Shown here: positions 1 through 9,719 of the stretch, piece by piece | Layout: each line of letters starts with the position of its first letter | Numbering within the stretch: the first letter of the stretch is position 1 | DNA from: Eggerthellaceae bacterium | GTDB lineage: Bacteria; Actinomycetota; Coriobacteriia; Coriobacteriales; Eggerthellaceae | Direction of reading: 5' to 3' | Length of the DNA: 64,000 nucleotides | Assembly: GCA_022791455.1 (NCBI GenBank) | Contig: JAAVZC010000004.1 | Span: 1-64,000 of the forward strand | Made by a program: the position numbers and the translations under genes | Notes under the pieces: model-generated | What the model was told of the DNA's origin: nothing | What the model saw: only the letters and a program-made list of their open reading frames with translations | Database searches by the model: none

Positions 1-3000
1 GGATGACCTTCTTGGCGTTGGTGTTGTAAAGAGGGGTGCTCTTGATGGAGGACGCGAGCGCCCCGTAGCCCGAGCCGAGGACCCTCGCGACGCGCGTCAC
101 CGTAGAAAGCCCCGGGACGAACGCCGTCGCCGTGAGCGAGATCCGCGAGGCCTTCTTTAATGCCGCCGCGCCCACCTGGATGGCCGAGGGCTTCCCGCTT
201 GCCGCCATGCTCTTGGGCGCCTGCTTCTTCTTGGAGCTTGAGGCCCATTGATTGCGCTGCTTCTGGCTGGAGAAGCGCTCGTTGCCGGAGGGGTCCGAGA
301 AGGCCACGGGGTTGCCGGCGCAGTAGGCGTAGCGGTTGAGGGTGGAGGGGTCCGACGCGTCGCCGAGCCAGGGATCGGCCTCGGTGAACGCGGCAGACGA
401 GGGGCCGTACCAGCGGGCGCGCAGGTACTGGAGCGCCGTGGCGGACCCCGAGTGCTCCTGGCCCGCGTAGCCGAAGAACGGCAGCTCGCCGGCGGAGCCG
501 GAGGGCTCGCCCCAGGGCGAGTAGGACCAGGCGGACGACACCGCGCCGCTGCTCAGTGCCTGGGCGATGGAGCCCAGGCCGTCTGCCACTAGGTAGGAGG
601 CCGCCGTCGGCGCGGAGGCTTTGCCAGTCGTCATCGATCCCGTGGCCAGAGAGCCGGCCGCCAGGGCGGACGCACCGGCAGGGGCCTGAGCTGACCCGGA
701 CGCAGCGGCGGAGCTGGGCAGCATCGCCAGCAGCGACGCGCCCTCGCCGTACATGAGGTTCGAGGAGGAGCCGTCGGCCGTCGAGGACTTCCAGACCACC
801 TGGGGCAGGTCCCCCAGCGCCGTTGCGGTGGCGTACTCCGCGAGCTCCCAGCGCTCCTGGACGTAGGCGCGTTCCACCGGCACCGGGGGCGCCTCTTGGA
901 CGCCCGGCGCTGCGCTTCCGGGTTCAGCCGAGGAGGCGCCGCCCGCGGCGTCGCCGTTCAGGGCGGCCCACACGTCCGCGGACGAGCCTGATCCGGTGAC
1001 CCTCGCGGCCTCCACCGGCGTCAGGCCCGACTGGGGCAGCAGGGCCCAGACCGAGTCGCCGCCGAGGCGCCCGATGCCGCCCGCGCCACCGCTGGCGCCA
1101 TCGCTGGCATCGGTATCGCCGGCGAGCGCGGTCAGCGCGCGCACGAAGGCGGCGGGGTTCGGGAGCAGGGCGAGAGCCGCGGCCCAGCGCGGGGACGACC
1201 CCTCCCCAGCATCGGAGGCCGCAGCTCCAGTTGCCGCCGGGCCGCTCGTCAGGGCGAATGCGGTGATCGCCTTGCGAGCCGCCCCCAAAGTCGGCTGGCC
1301 GGCGGCCGCCGCCGAGGCAGCGGTTCCCTCGCCAACCGGTTGCGAGGACGCCGGGGCGGACCCGGGCAGCAGCGAATTACCAGCAAGGTCTTCACTGGAC
1401 TCGGAACCAGCGGCACCGGAACCGGCTGTCGCCTCGCCCGGAACCTCGTAAGTCTCCACCTCGTCGGTATGGTAGAGGGTGGCCTGGGCCGCCTTGTTGC
1501 CGTCGCCGTCCCAGACGGCGGCCAGCAGCACTCGACCGCCCTGGCGGACTGCCTGGAGGCGGCCGTCGGCGCCCCAGCTGTACTCCTGCGGGTCGGAGCT
1601 CTCCTCGGCATAGGCCTGAAGCCTTCCCGCAGCGTCATAGGACCAGGAGGCGGCGCCCTCCGCGCCGGACTTGGCCACCAGGCGGTTCGCCTCGTCGTAG
1701 GAGAACAGGATCTGGCCCGCGTCCTCCCCCGCCGTGCGGCTGATCGCCGTGCGGTTGCCGGCGGCGTCCCAGCCGTAGGACTCGCGGACGAGAACCGCGC
1801 CGTCCCCGCCGCGCTCCTCGAAGGAGGCGAGCCGCCCGCCGGCGTCGTAGGCGTAGGAGCGGCTGCGCGCGAGCACGGTGCCGTCCGGTTGCAGGACCGA
1901 GGACTCCTCGGAGACGGGGTTGCCCTCGGGGTCGTAGGCGTAGGAGAACGAGGCCGTCTCCCTGCCGGAGGCGTCGGCGGTGACGGCGGACTCCACGCGG
2001 CCCTCGGCGTCGTAGGCCCACTCCGTGGAAGACCCGTCGGGGCGCTCGAGGCTTATGGGCAGGCCGTCGGCGTCGTAGCCGTAGTTCCACACTCCGTCCG
2101 CGGCCGCCGCCTGCACCAGGTTGCCGTTTGAATCGTAGGAGTAGGCCACCTTCGAGCCGTCGGGGTAGGTGAGCGAGGCCAGCTGGCCCAGCGAGTCGTA
2201 CTCGTAGGAGATCTTCCGCCCGAACGCGTCGGCCTCGGAGGTGACCCTCCCGAGGGAATCCGTCTCCTTCTTGGCGGTGCCCAGGCCGTCGGAACGCTCG
2301 GAGAACTCGGCCGAGGCACCGTCGTAGGAGTACACCACCGGCGAAGTATCTGATCCCTCAAAAGTTTTGCCTACCAGGCGGTCCAGCTGGTCCCAGTCGT
2401 AGCGGGTCACCTGGCCGGCGGCGTTGGTGATAGCCGTCACGCGGCCGGCGGGGTCCAGCGCGCGACTCTCGGTGGAGCCGTCGGCGGAGGTCACCGACGT
2501 CAGGCCGCCCTCCGCGTCCCTGCCATAGGTCGTCGTGTGATTCAGGGCGTCGGTAATCGCCGTTATGCGGCCCTCGGCGTCACGGGCGTAGGTGGTGGCG
2601 GCCCCCAAGGCGTCGGTGACGGACTCCAGGTTGCCCATGGCGTCGTAGCGGTATTCCGTTGCGGACCCGTGCCGGTCGACGGCCTTCGTCACCCGCCCCA
2701 TAGGGTCGTACTCCCACGAGGACACGCCGCCAAGGGCGTCTGTCACGGCCGTCAGGTTGCCGGAGGCGTCCCAGGCGAACTTCGTCGTGTTGCCGGAGGG
2801 GCCGGTCTCGGCCCTCGGCAGCCCGTCAGCGTCCCACTCCCAGGATGTGGCGTTGCCCAGGGCGTCAGCGGAGGCCACGGGCCGGCCCGACTCGTCGTAG
2901 GTCCAGCTGCGGGCGCCGCCCTTGCCCGCCTGAGAGAGCAGGTTGCCCGCGGCGTCCCAGCTGTAGGTGGTCTTGCCGCCGGCACCATCTTCCTGCTCCA

Positions 3001-6000
3001 GGAGGTTGCCCAGCGCGTCCCAGCCGTAGGACTCCACGGCGCCCAGGGCCGTCACGTGCTCCATGAGGTTTCCGGCGGCGTCCCAGCTCCACTCCTCGCG
3101 GTTGCCCAGGGCATCAGTGAGCGCCGTCGGGTTTCCCGACGCGTCGTACTCCCAGGCGCTGGAACGGCCAAGGCTGTCGACCATGGATATGAGGTTGTCG
3201 GCATCGTCCCACTCCAGGGCCGTTTCCAGGCCGCGGGGCGAGATCATCTTCACTGTGCGGCCGCAGGCGTCCGACTCGAAGCGCCAGGTGGCGCCGGTGC
3301 GGTCGGTGCGGGCGGCCAAAGCCCCGCGCAGCATCCACTCGTAGGTCTCGCTGTTGCCGGCGGCATCGGTTGCGGCAACCAGGTTGCCAGCCGCATCGTA
3401 GCCGTAGCTGCTGCGGGCGCCGGCCATGTCGGTCTCGGCGCCAAGGCGGCCCAAAGCGTCCCATTCCCAGGACTCGGTGTTGCCCCTGCCGTCGGTATGG
3501 GAGGCGGGCAGTCCGCGGCCGTTCCACTCCCATGTGTCCTGCACGCCCTCCGGCGAGGTCTGCCCCACCAGGTTGCCCGCCTCGTCGTAGGTGTACTCGG
3601 TACGGTTGCCCAGGGCGTCAATAGCTGCGGCCAGGTTGCCCGCGGCGTCCCATTCGTAGGAGTCCTGGGCGCCCAGCTGGTTGGTGTAGGCAGTCAGGTT
3701 GCCGGAGGCGTCCCACTGACGAAGCGCGGTGTTGCCCAGGGCATCGGTGCTTGCCACAAGGTTCCCGGCAAGGTCGTACTCGAACAGCTCAAGCGCGCCA
3801 TCCGCCTCCCGCAGCTGCGAGAGCATGTTGCCGCGCGTATCCCGCGTGTAGGACCAGCGGCCTCCCCGCTCGTTGGTGTAGGCAGTCATGTTGCCAGCAG
3901 GGTCCCACTCCCAAAGCTGGGTGCGGCCGCCGGGGGATTCCAAAAGCGACGGGTTGCCCCACGCATCGTATTCCCAGCGCCATTCACGGCCGAGCGCGTC
4001 GGTAGAGACCGTGTTGTTGCCCTCGCCGTCGTAGGAGGCGGCCATGACCGTGCCCTCCGCATCCGCGCTGCCGGTCAGACGGCCCATGGGGTCGTAGGTG
4101 TAGGTGGTCTCGTTCCCGGCGGCGTCGGTGTAGGCCACGGCGTTGCCGACGGCGTCGTAGGCCCATTGCTCCACCGAGCCATCGGGGTTCTGGCGCTCAA
4201 TGGCGTTGCCCAGCGCGTCGTAGGCGTAACCGGTTACGTTGCCCTCTTGGTCGGTGGCGGAGACTATGTTGCCTACAGCGTCATAGGCCGCCGCCTGGAC
4301 GTAGCCCCGCGCATCGGTCACCTTTACCGGGCGGCCGGCGGCGTCCCATTCGATCAAGGTGCGGTTGCCCAAAGGATCAGTGACGCCGGTGACGTTGCCC
4401 AGGACGTCGTATTCGTAAACTGTTTTCGCCCCCAGAGGGTCGGCCTGGGAGGTCACATTGCCCGCGCCGTCGTAGGCGGTAGAGGTGCGGTTGCCCAGGC
4501 CATCTTCCTCCCACAGCTGGCGACCGGCGCCGTCGTAGCCCCAGCGGCCGATGGTTCCTAGGGCATCGCTTGCCGCCGTTATGTTCCCGGCGCCGTCCCA
4601 CTGGTACTCGGTCACGTTGCCCAGCGGGTCGGTGGAAGAGGCCAGGTTGCCCGCGCCGTCCCACATAAACTCGTAGCGGGATCCCTCGCGGTCAACCCAA
4701 GCCAGGCGCCCCGCCGGCGTCCAGCCGTAGGTGGTGTGGGCGCCGGTGCCGTCGGTGGAGGCGGCCAACAGGCCGCCGGGGGCGAACTCGGCCGTAGCGG
4801 TGGAGCCGTCCGCCCGCACTTCCACGGAGGTCTGGCCCAGGGCTCCCACTTCGCGGGTGGTGACATTGCCCAGGGCGTCCGTCTCTGTAACGGCCACGTC
4901 GTAGTCCGGATCCCATTCGGCAGTCGCCACGTTGCCCATCGCATCGGTCTGGCTCGTCACGCGGCCCTTGGCGTCGTGCTCGTAGCTGGTGCGGTTGCCC
5001 AGGGCGTCCTCTTCCCATGCGGTGCGCCCCATGGAGTCTACGCCGTAGCGCATAGCGGTGCCCTCGGGGCCGCTCTCCCCCACCGTGTTCCCGCAGGCGT
5101 CGTAGGACCACGTCCACGCGCCGCCCTTCGCGTCCGTTGCCCGCACAAGGCGGCAGCACTTGTCGTAGCTGAACGCGGTGGTGGCGCTCAGCGGGTCGGT
5201 GATGGAGAGGATGAGCCCCTCCGGGTCCAGCCGGTAGGTGGTGGTGGCGCCGGCGCCGTCGGTCTCGGATATCAGCTCGCCGGTCGGGCTCCAGGCCCAG
5301 CGGGAGACGTGTCCTGCCGCGTCTGTTTCCGAGACCTTGCGCCCCATGGCGTCGTAGGCGTAGCGGGTGGTGCCGGCGGCGCTCGTGGCGGCGGTCATCA
5401 GCGCGCCGCTCCAGCTGTAGGTCGTCTTCACGCCGTCGGCGTCGGTAGCGGAGGTGACGCGCCCGTAGGAGTCCAACGTGTAGGCGGTGCGGCCCGTCGC
5501 CGGCGAAACCTCGGCGGTCACATGCCCCGCGCTGTTGCGCTCCCAGCGCCAGATGGATCCGTCGGCGTCGGTGCGGGAGACCACGCGCCCCTTCGCGTCG
5601 TAGCCCCAGCGGGTGGTGCGGCCGCCCTTGGTGGTCTGGGACGTCATGCGCCCGGCAGCGTCGTAGGTATAGGCGCCGTTTTCGTCAGAGAGCAGGTTGC
5701 CGGCCGCATCCCACGTGCGCGCCACACGGGTGCCGTCCGGGTACTCGATGGCGGTAGTGCGGCCGTAGGAGTCGTAGCGGTAGACCGTGGTGTTTCCGTT
5801 GGCGTCGGTTGCCTTCGTCCAGCCGCTGCCGTACTCCAGCTTGGACACGTTGCCCTCCGCATCGGTCTGGCGCACCACGCGCCCAGCGGAGTCGTAGACG
5901 TTCTGCACCACGCGGCGCCCGGCGCGGTCGTAGCGGGCGGTCATGCGTCCGTTGCCGTCGTAGACGTACTTCGCGGTGTTGCCCGCCTGGTCGGTGAAGC

Positions 6001-9000
6001 CGGTCAGGCGACCGGCCGTGTAGCTGTAGCCCAGCTTCGTGCCGTCCGGCAGCTTGATTTGAGTGATGCGTCCCTCGGAGTCGCAGGTGACCGCCAGCGT
6101 CTGCCCCGTGGGCGTTTGGATGCCGGTCAGCCGCCCCAGGCTGTCGCGGGTGAGCTTGGTCGCCAGCCCCGTGGCCGATGTGCGCGACGTCAAAAGCCCG
6201 TTGCAGTCGAACTGCGCCGAGCTGCCGTCCGCATAGCTCGCCTCCCACTTGTAGAGGGTCTTACTGCCGCTCTTGTAGGCGATCTTCGTCATGGTGGCGC
6301 CCGGCAGCAGCGCACACTTGTAGCTGGTACCGCCCGCCGGGTCGAACCAGTAAGTCTTGCCGTCGCCGTAGGAGAGCGCCACCGCCCCCGACGACTCCAG
6401 GCCAATATGCTCGTCGAAGGGCGTGGCCCACCCCGGCCCGAAGGCGGAGGGCGACTGCTCGGCCATGGCGTTGTAGGAGCGGCTAATCTCCAGATCCTCC
6501 TCCACACCCGGCAGCGTGGCGTCCACCGTCTCGATGGTGAAGTTGCCGGTGTTCAAATTGATGGGCTCGAAGCCGTACTCGCAGTGCTTGCCGCGGCCCA
6601 TAAGAGCGCTGTCGATGCGGCGCTTCTGCGTGTCGGTGAGCGCCTTGGGCGCATAGCGGGCAGTGGTCTTGGGGTTGCGCACGAAGATGGTGTTGTTGCC
6701 CACGATGAGCATGTCCTGCACGCCGTTGTCGCGCCCCAGCTGGTCCACCGTCACCCCGTAATGGGCGGCAATGGAGGGCAGCGTGTCCTTCGCAGTGGCC
6801 CGGTACACCAAGAACTTGTCGGAAGTGACGTTCTTGCCCACGGCACTGCCGGTTTCCGCATGGGCGCGCACCTGGTAGACGGTGTCTTCCGCCATGCCGG
6901 TGAACAGCTTCGTCTGCCAGTTGGATTCCTTGCTCCGGTACTTGGTGCCGTTCGGCAGCGAGGACTCCCAGCTGGAGCTGTTGGGGTACTGGTAGCTGCG
7001 GCTGGCGTAGGCGGCCCCGCCGTCGGCGGTGGCGGTTCCTTTCAAAAGCTCGTAGGCCACCACGCTGCGAGGGGTGGCCACGCCGTCCGCGAACACGCCG
7101 TCGAAGCGCAGCTTGCCGGAGAAGTCCGCCTCCGCCACCGGCCGCAGCTTGATGGTGGTGGCGTTCACCGAGGTGGATTCCGGCACCGGATCCGGCACCG
7201 TCCAGTCGATGGAGAGCTTGGGCGGGTAGTCGGTGGTGGCCTGGTCGAAGATCTCGCACTGCATGTTGCGCTCGTCGGTGGCCTTGATGCAGAAGCCGTA
7301 CTGGCTCCACGCCCCCGCCGCCCAGTTCTCCACGCACTGCTTCACATCGAAACTGATGTAGCCCTTCTGCTTCAGCGCGTTGCGGGAGCACACGAAGGCG
7401 TGGCCCATGGTCTTTTGGGTGTTCCAGGTAAGCTTGTCGAAGTTCCAGCTGGAGAGGTTGCGGTACAGGCCCAGCTCCGTTTTGCCGCCGCTGTAGTACC
7501 AGCGCTGGTGCATCTCTAGTTCTGCAGAGTCGATGCGGGCCTCGTCCATGATGTTGCCGAAGTCATAGGCAATCTTGATGTAGATGCGGCAGATTCCCAG
7601 CCCCTCGCCGCCGCGGAATTCGCCGGTGCCGGTCTTCACGCCGTCGTCGTAGCCGGCGTAGGCATAGCCGCGCTCGGAGATGTGGGTGTCCGGGGCGTAC
7701 TGCTCGGCAGCGGTCACCTTCATGGCCGAGGGCGCGATGTCGATAGCCGGGTCTATGCGCACGGGGTAGGCGCGCTCCGGCTGGGCCAGCCACTCCCAGT
7801 TGGGGACGACTTCCACAATCCAGGCGCCCTCCCCTGCCTCTTCCAGCTGCAGCTGGATATGGGAGTCCACCTGGCCTGCGGCATCCACGGCCACAGGCGC
7901 GGTGATGCGCATGACCGCCTCGGTGCCGTCCGGCGCGGCAGCGCGGTAGATGCCGATGGCCCCTTCCTCCTGGCGGGCCTCGTAGCCATCCGAGAGCGTC
8001 AGCAGCTCGCGGATGCGGAACGGCTCCACCGCGCGCTCCAGCACCACGTCTTCTTTCACGAGAGAGCCGAGCATGGTGTACTGCCAGTCCACGCCCGGGA
8101 ACACCTCGGTGAAGCGCACCGCCTCGCCCTGGGCGCGAGAACGGGTGAAGTCGCCTTCAAGTGGCGCCAGTGCGGCCGTCCAGCCTTCGCCCTCATAGCA
8201 GACGCCCGCTTCGGGGGCGATCTGGGAGGGGATGCGCACCCGCACACCATTTGACCGTGGCTCCCAGGCCTGCGGGGCGGCGTCAAGGGCGGATGCTCCT
8301 GCTTGGGAGCCGCTTGCCGAGGCTTCGTCCTCTGCCGACTGCGCCGTGCGGGCGTTCGCCCTTGCTGCTCTGCGCGGGGTAAGGTCAGATGCGAGAGTGG
8401 CACCCGTCAAGGCGGCTGGCGCTTCGGTGGCCACAAGGGTGTTGTCGATCTCCTGGGCGTTGCCGTCTTCGTCCAGGTAGGCAGTGTCCACACCGCCGAT
8501 AACCGTGCGGTACTTCCCGCCGCCAAGGTCGTAGATGGCGGCATCGCCGTCGTAGGAGAGCAGCTCGCCCTCCGGCTCCGGCTGGTCGTAATATTCGATG
8601 GGAGATTCGGGGGTGATGGCGTTTTGGGAGGCATCAGGGTTGACAGGTTCTTCGACTGCCGAAGGCTCATCGGAAGAGGTATCGTGGGTCGGTTCGTTTT
8701 CGGCCGTCCGAGACGGGATCTCTCCACTCCGGGCTCCTGCGGAGCCCTCCGGTCGAGATGACGTAGTGGAGGGGCTTTCGCTCGCCTGGGACGAAGAGGA
8801 AGCTTCGGAATCCTCCGACGCTTCCTGTCCGCTTTCGTCTTTAGCCATTAACGGGTCCTCGGCTGAATCCGCTTGGGCACTCAGGGGGAAGCCTTCGTCG
8901 GCCCAGGCTATGGCTGGGGTGAAGTCGTTTCCCAGAAGAGAGAACGCTAAGGAAAACGTGAGGAAGCAGGACAGGGCGCCCCGGGCTGCCTTGCGCGGGC

Positions 9001-9505
9001 TTACGTTACTTGGGCTCCACCGCAGCGGAGCCAGGATTGCCGCGGCTTCCGGCCGCAGATCGTTAGGGTCGGCTCCCCAAGCGCAGGCCGTTGCCGCCGC
9101 AAGCAGAAACGCCGTGCCTACGGCGCTATCGAAGAGGATGCAGGCAAGATGGCTGAGGGTCTTCGGCAGGAAGCCCAGCAGAAAATGGCCGCCCGCGCCC
9201 AAGATCGCACCAACCAGGAACAGAACCACTAACGGCAAGAGCGCTTTGCCGGAAATGCCGAGCGCCCTCTGGTGCTGACGCGGTACCAGAGGATCGCGAA
9301 ATACCTCCCTGCCCGCCACGGTCGCCGCTTGAACCAACAGCCCGGCCTCCAGGATCGCCGCCGTCAGGCCTATCGCAAGCAGCATCACCGACGGAGCGTT
9401 TTCCATCTTCAAAAGCACTTGCGCAGCCATGGCCCCCACAACGGCCACTGCAGCAAACCAACCTAGACTCCCGCGAAACAAAGAAGCGATTTCCCGAACA
9501 GCCAT
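1..9505 (-). CDS. Giant RHS/YD-repeat surface protein, 3' end outside window
   Basis: Minus-strand frame open from 9505 to base 1 with no stop, so at least 3168 residues and C-terminally incomplete. The ATG at 9505 is chosen because AGGAG lies 9 nt upstream; the in-frame ATG at 9514 directly abuts that AGGAG. Order seen: several hydrophobic segments (about residues 13-145); a signal-peptide-like stretch ending in AWA before an Asp at residue 203; an acidic Ser-rich linker; a DNRLRE-like region (about 590-770); an FN3-like stretch; a LysM-like segment (about 904-940); a DUF6531-like entry to the repeats (INLNTGNF, about 980); dozens of YD repeats (about 1110-2640); an Ala/Gly/Ser-rich insert (about 2685-2935); and the RHS core YLRARWYGP...DPSGN (about 3026-3080). 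What follows the core is normally a variable toxin or effector domain, and only its first ~90 residues are in the window. Family knowledge: RHS/WapA-like contact toxins or adhesins. Function here is inferred. Confidence 0.93.
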   Translation of the reverse strand, partial: MAVREIASLFRGSLGWFAAVAVVGAMAAQVLLKMENAPSVMLLAIGLTAAILEAGLLVQAATVAGREVFRDPLVPRQHQRALGISGKALLPLVVLFLVGAILGAGGHFLLGFLPKTLSHLACILFDSAVGTAFLLAAATACAWGADPNDLRPEAAAILAPLRWSPSNVSPRKAARGALSCFLTFSLAFSLLGNDFTPAIAWADEGFPLSAQADSAEDPLMAKDESGQEASEDSEASSSSQASESPSTTSSRPEGSAGARSGEIPSRTAENEPTHDTSSDEPSAVEEPVNPDASQNAITPESPIEYYDQPEPEGELLSYDGDAAIYDLGGGKYRTVIGGVDTAYLDEDGNAQEIDNTLVATEAPAALTGATLASDLTPRRAARANARTAQSAEDEASASGSQAGASALDAAPQAWEPRSNGVRVRIPSQIAPEAGVCYEGEGWTAALAPLEGDFTRSRAQGEAVRFTEVFPGVDWQYTMLGSLVKEDVVLERAVEPFRIRELLTLSDGYEARQEEGAIGIYRAAAPDGTEAVMRITAPVAVDAAGQVDSHIQLQLEEAGEGAWIVEVVPNWEWLAQPERAYPVRIDPAIDIAPSAMKVTAAEQYAPDTHISERGYAYAGYDDGVKTGTGEFRGGEGLGICRIYIKIAYDFGNIMDEARIDSAELEMHQRWYYSGGKTELGLYRNLSSWNFDKLTWNTQKTMGHAFVCSRNALKQKGYISFDVKQCVENWAAGAWSQYGFCIKATDERNMQCEIFDQATTDYPPKLSIDWTVPDPVPESTSVNATTIKLRPVAEADFSGKLRFDGVFADGVATPRSVVAYELLKGTATADGGAAYASRSYQYPNSSSWESSLPNGTKYRSKESNWQTKLFTGMAEDTVYQVRAHAETGSAVGKNVTSDKFLVYRATAKDTLPSIAAHYGVTVDQLGRDNGVQDMLIVGNNTIFVRNPKTTARYAPKALTDTQKRRIDSALMGRGKHCEYGFEPINLNTGNFTIETVDATLPGVEEDLEISRSYNAMAEQSPSAFGPGWATPFDEHIGLESSGAVALSYGDGKTYWFDPAGGTSYKCALLPGATMTKIAYKSGSKTLYKWEASYADGSSAQFDCNGLLTSRTSATGLATKLTRDSLGRLTGIQTPTGQTLAVTCDSEGRITQIKLPDGTKLGYSYTAGRLTGFTDQAGNTAKYVYDGNGRMTARYDRAGRRVVQNVYDSAGRVVRQTDAEGNVSKLEYGSGWTKATDANGNTTVYRYDSYGRTTAIEYPDGTRVARTWDAAGNLLSDENGAYTYDAAGRMTSQTTKGGRTTRWGYDAKGRVVSRTDADGSIWRWERNSAGHVTAEVSPATGRTAYTLDSYGRVTSATDADGVKTTYSWSGALMTAATSAAGTTRYAYDAMGRKVSETDAAGHVSRWAWSPTGELISETDGAGATTTYRLDPEGLILSITDPLSATTAFSYDKCCRLVRATDAKGGAWTWSYDACGNTVGESGPEGTAMRYGVDSMGRTAWEEDALGNRTSYEHDAKGRVTSQTDAMGNVATAEWDPDYDVAVTETDALGNVTTREVGALGQTSVEVRADGSTATAEFAPGGLLAASTDGTGAHTTYGWTPAGRLAWVDREGSRYEFMWDGAGNLASSTDPLGNVTEYQWDGAGNITAASDALGTIGRWGYDGAGRQLWEEDGLGNRTSTAYDGAGNVTSQADPLGAKTVYEYDVLGNVTGVTDPLGNRTLIEWDAAGRPVKVTDARGYVQAAAYDAVGNIVSATDQEGNVTGYAYDALGNAIERQNPDGSVEQWAYDAVGNAVAYTDAAGNETTYTYDPMGRLTGSADAEGTVMAASYDGEGNNTVSTDALGREWRWEYDAWGNPSLLESPGGRTQLWEWDPAGNMTAYTNERGGRWSYTRDTRGNMLSQLREADGALELFEYDLAGNLVASTDALGNTALRQWDASGNLTAYTNQLGAQDSYEWDAAGNLAAAIDALGNRTEYTYDEAGNLVGQTSPEGVQDTWEWNGRGLPASHTDGRGNTESWEWDALGRLGAETDMAGARSSYGYDAAGNLVAATDAAGNSETYEWMLRGALAARTDRTGATWRFESDACGRTVKMISPRGLETALEWDDADNLISMVDSLGRSSAWEYDASGNPTALTDALGNREEWSWDAAGNLMEHVTALGAVESYGWDALGNLLEQEDGAGGKTTYSWDAAGNLLSQAGKGGARSWTYDESGRPVASADALGNATSWEWDADGLPRAETGPSGNTTKFAWDASGNLTAVTDALGGVSSWEYDPMGRVTKAVDRHGSATEYRYDAMGNLESVTDALGAATTYARDAEGRITAITDALNHTTTYGRDAEGGLTSVTSADGSTESRALDPAGRVTAITNAAGQVTRYDWDQLDRLVGKTFEGSDTSPVVYSYDGASAEFSERSDGLGTAKKETDSLGRVTSEADAFGRKISYEYDSLGQLASLTYPDGSKVAYSYDSNGNLVQAAAADGVWNYGYDADGLPISLERPDGSSTEWAYDAEGRVESAVTADASGRETASFSYAYDPEGNPVSEESSVLQPDGTVLARSRSYAYDAGGRLASFEERGGDGAVLVRESYGWDAAGNRTAISRTAGEDAGQILFSYDEANRLVAKSGAEGAASWSYDAAGRLQAYAEESSDPQEYSWGADGRLQAVRQGGRVLLAAVWDGDGNKAAQATLYHTDEVETYEVPGEATAGSGAAGSESSEDLAGNSLLPGSAPASSQPVGEGTAASAAAAGQPTLGAARKAITAFALTSGPAATGAAASDAGEGSSPRWAAALALLPNPAAFVRALTALAGDTDASDGASGGAGGIGRLGGDSVWALLPQSGLTPVEAARVTGSGSSADVWAALNGDAAGGASSAEPGSAAPGVQEAPPVPVERAYVQERWELAEYATATALGDLPQVVWKSSTADGSSSNLMYGEGASLLAMLPSSAAASGSAQAPAGASALAAGSLATGSMTTGKASAPTAASYLVADGLGSIAQALSSGAVSSAWSYSPWGEPSGSAGELPFFGYAGQEHSGSATALQYLRARWYGPSSAAFTEADPWLGDASDPSTLNRYAYCAGNPVAFSDPSGNERFSSQKQRNQWASSSKKKQAPKSMAASGKPSAIQVGAAALKKASRISLTATAFVPGLSTVTRVARVLGSGYGALASSIKSTPLYNTNAKKVI

Positions 9506-9719
9506 CGATTCCATCTCCTAGACAAACAGCCTCAAATACTCCCCAGATTTAGACTAATTTGATATATTTACTCTTAGATGGAAATTTGTCTAGATTATTT
9601 TTACCAGTGGTTAGTAACAATTATTTTATATTACTAAAAATGGACTTCTAACTGGTAATTTATTAAACGATAAGTTATGATTCGCTTTGTCTTTAAAGTA
9701 TTAGAGAGAGGACAAAATC
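9506..9719. promoter_or_regulatory. AT-rich divergent promoter region with nested inverted repeats
   Basis: This 214-nt stretch between the divergent RHS gene and the small-peptide ORF is far more AT-rich than the rest of the window. It holds three inverted repeats. The arms are 9550-9560/9582-9592 (TAGACTAATTT against AAATTTGTCTA, one mismatch), 9601-9608/9651-9658 (TTACCAGT against ACTGGTAA, perfect) and, nested inside the second, 9611-9617/9631-9637 (TTAGTAA against TTACTAA, perfect). TATATT-like hexamers lie within it, but no -10/-35 pair could be assigned with confidence. It probably carries the promoters of both directions and operator sites, plausibly for the XRE regulator at 10393. 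Confidence 0.55.

Noticed and set aside
2752-7391. Many short minus-strand frames within the RHS region, which could suggest a broken gene.
   Set aside because: They are in other frames. The frame starting at 9505 was checked at several points (8848, 3397, window edge) and stays open, so the gene is not a pseudogene.
2537-7519. Very long open frames on the plus strand (2537-4561, 4736-7519).
   Set aside because: They are antisense to the RHS repeats. Their residue content is the low-complexity Gly/Val/Arg pattern of a high-GC complement, while the minus frame gives clean YD repeats throughout.
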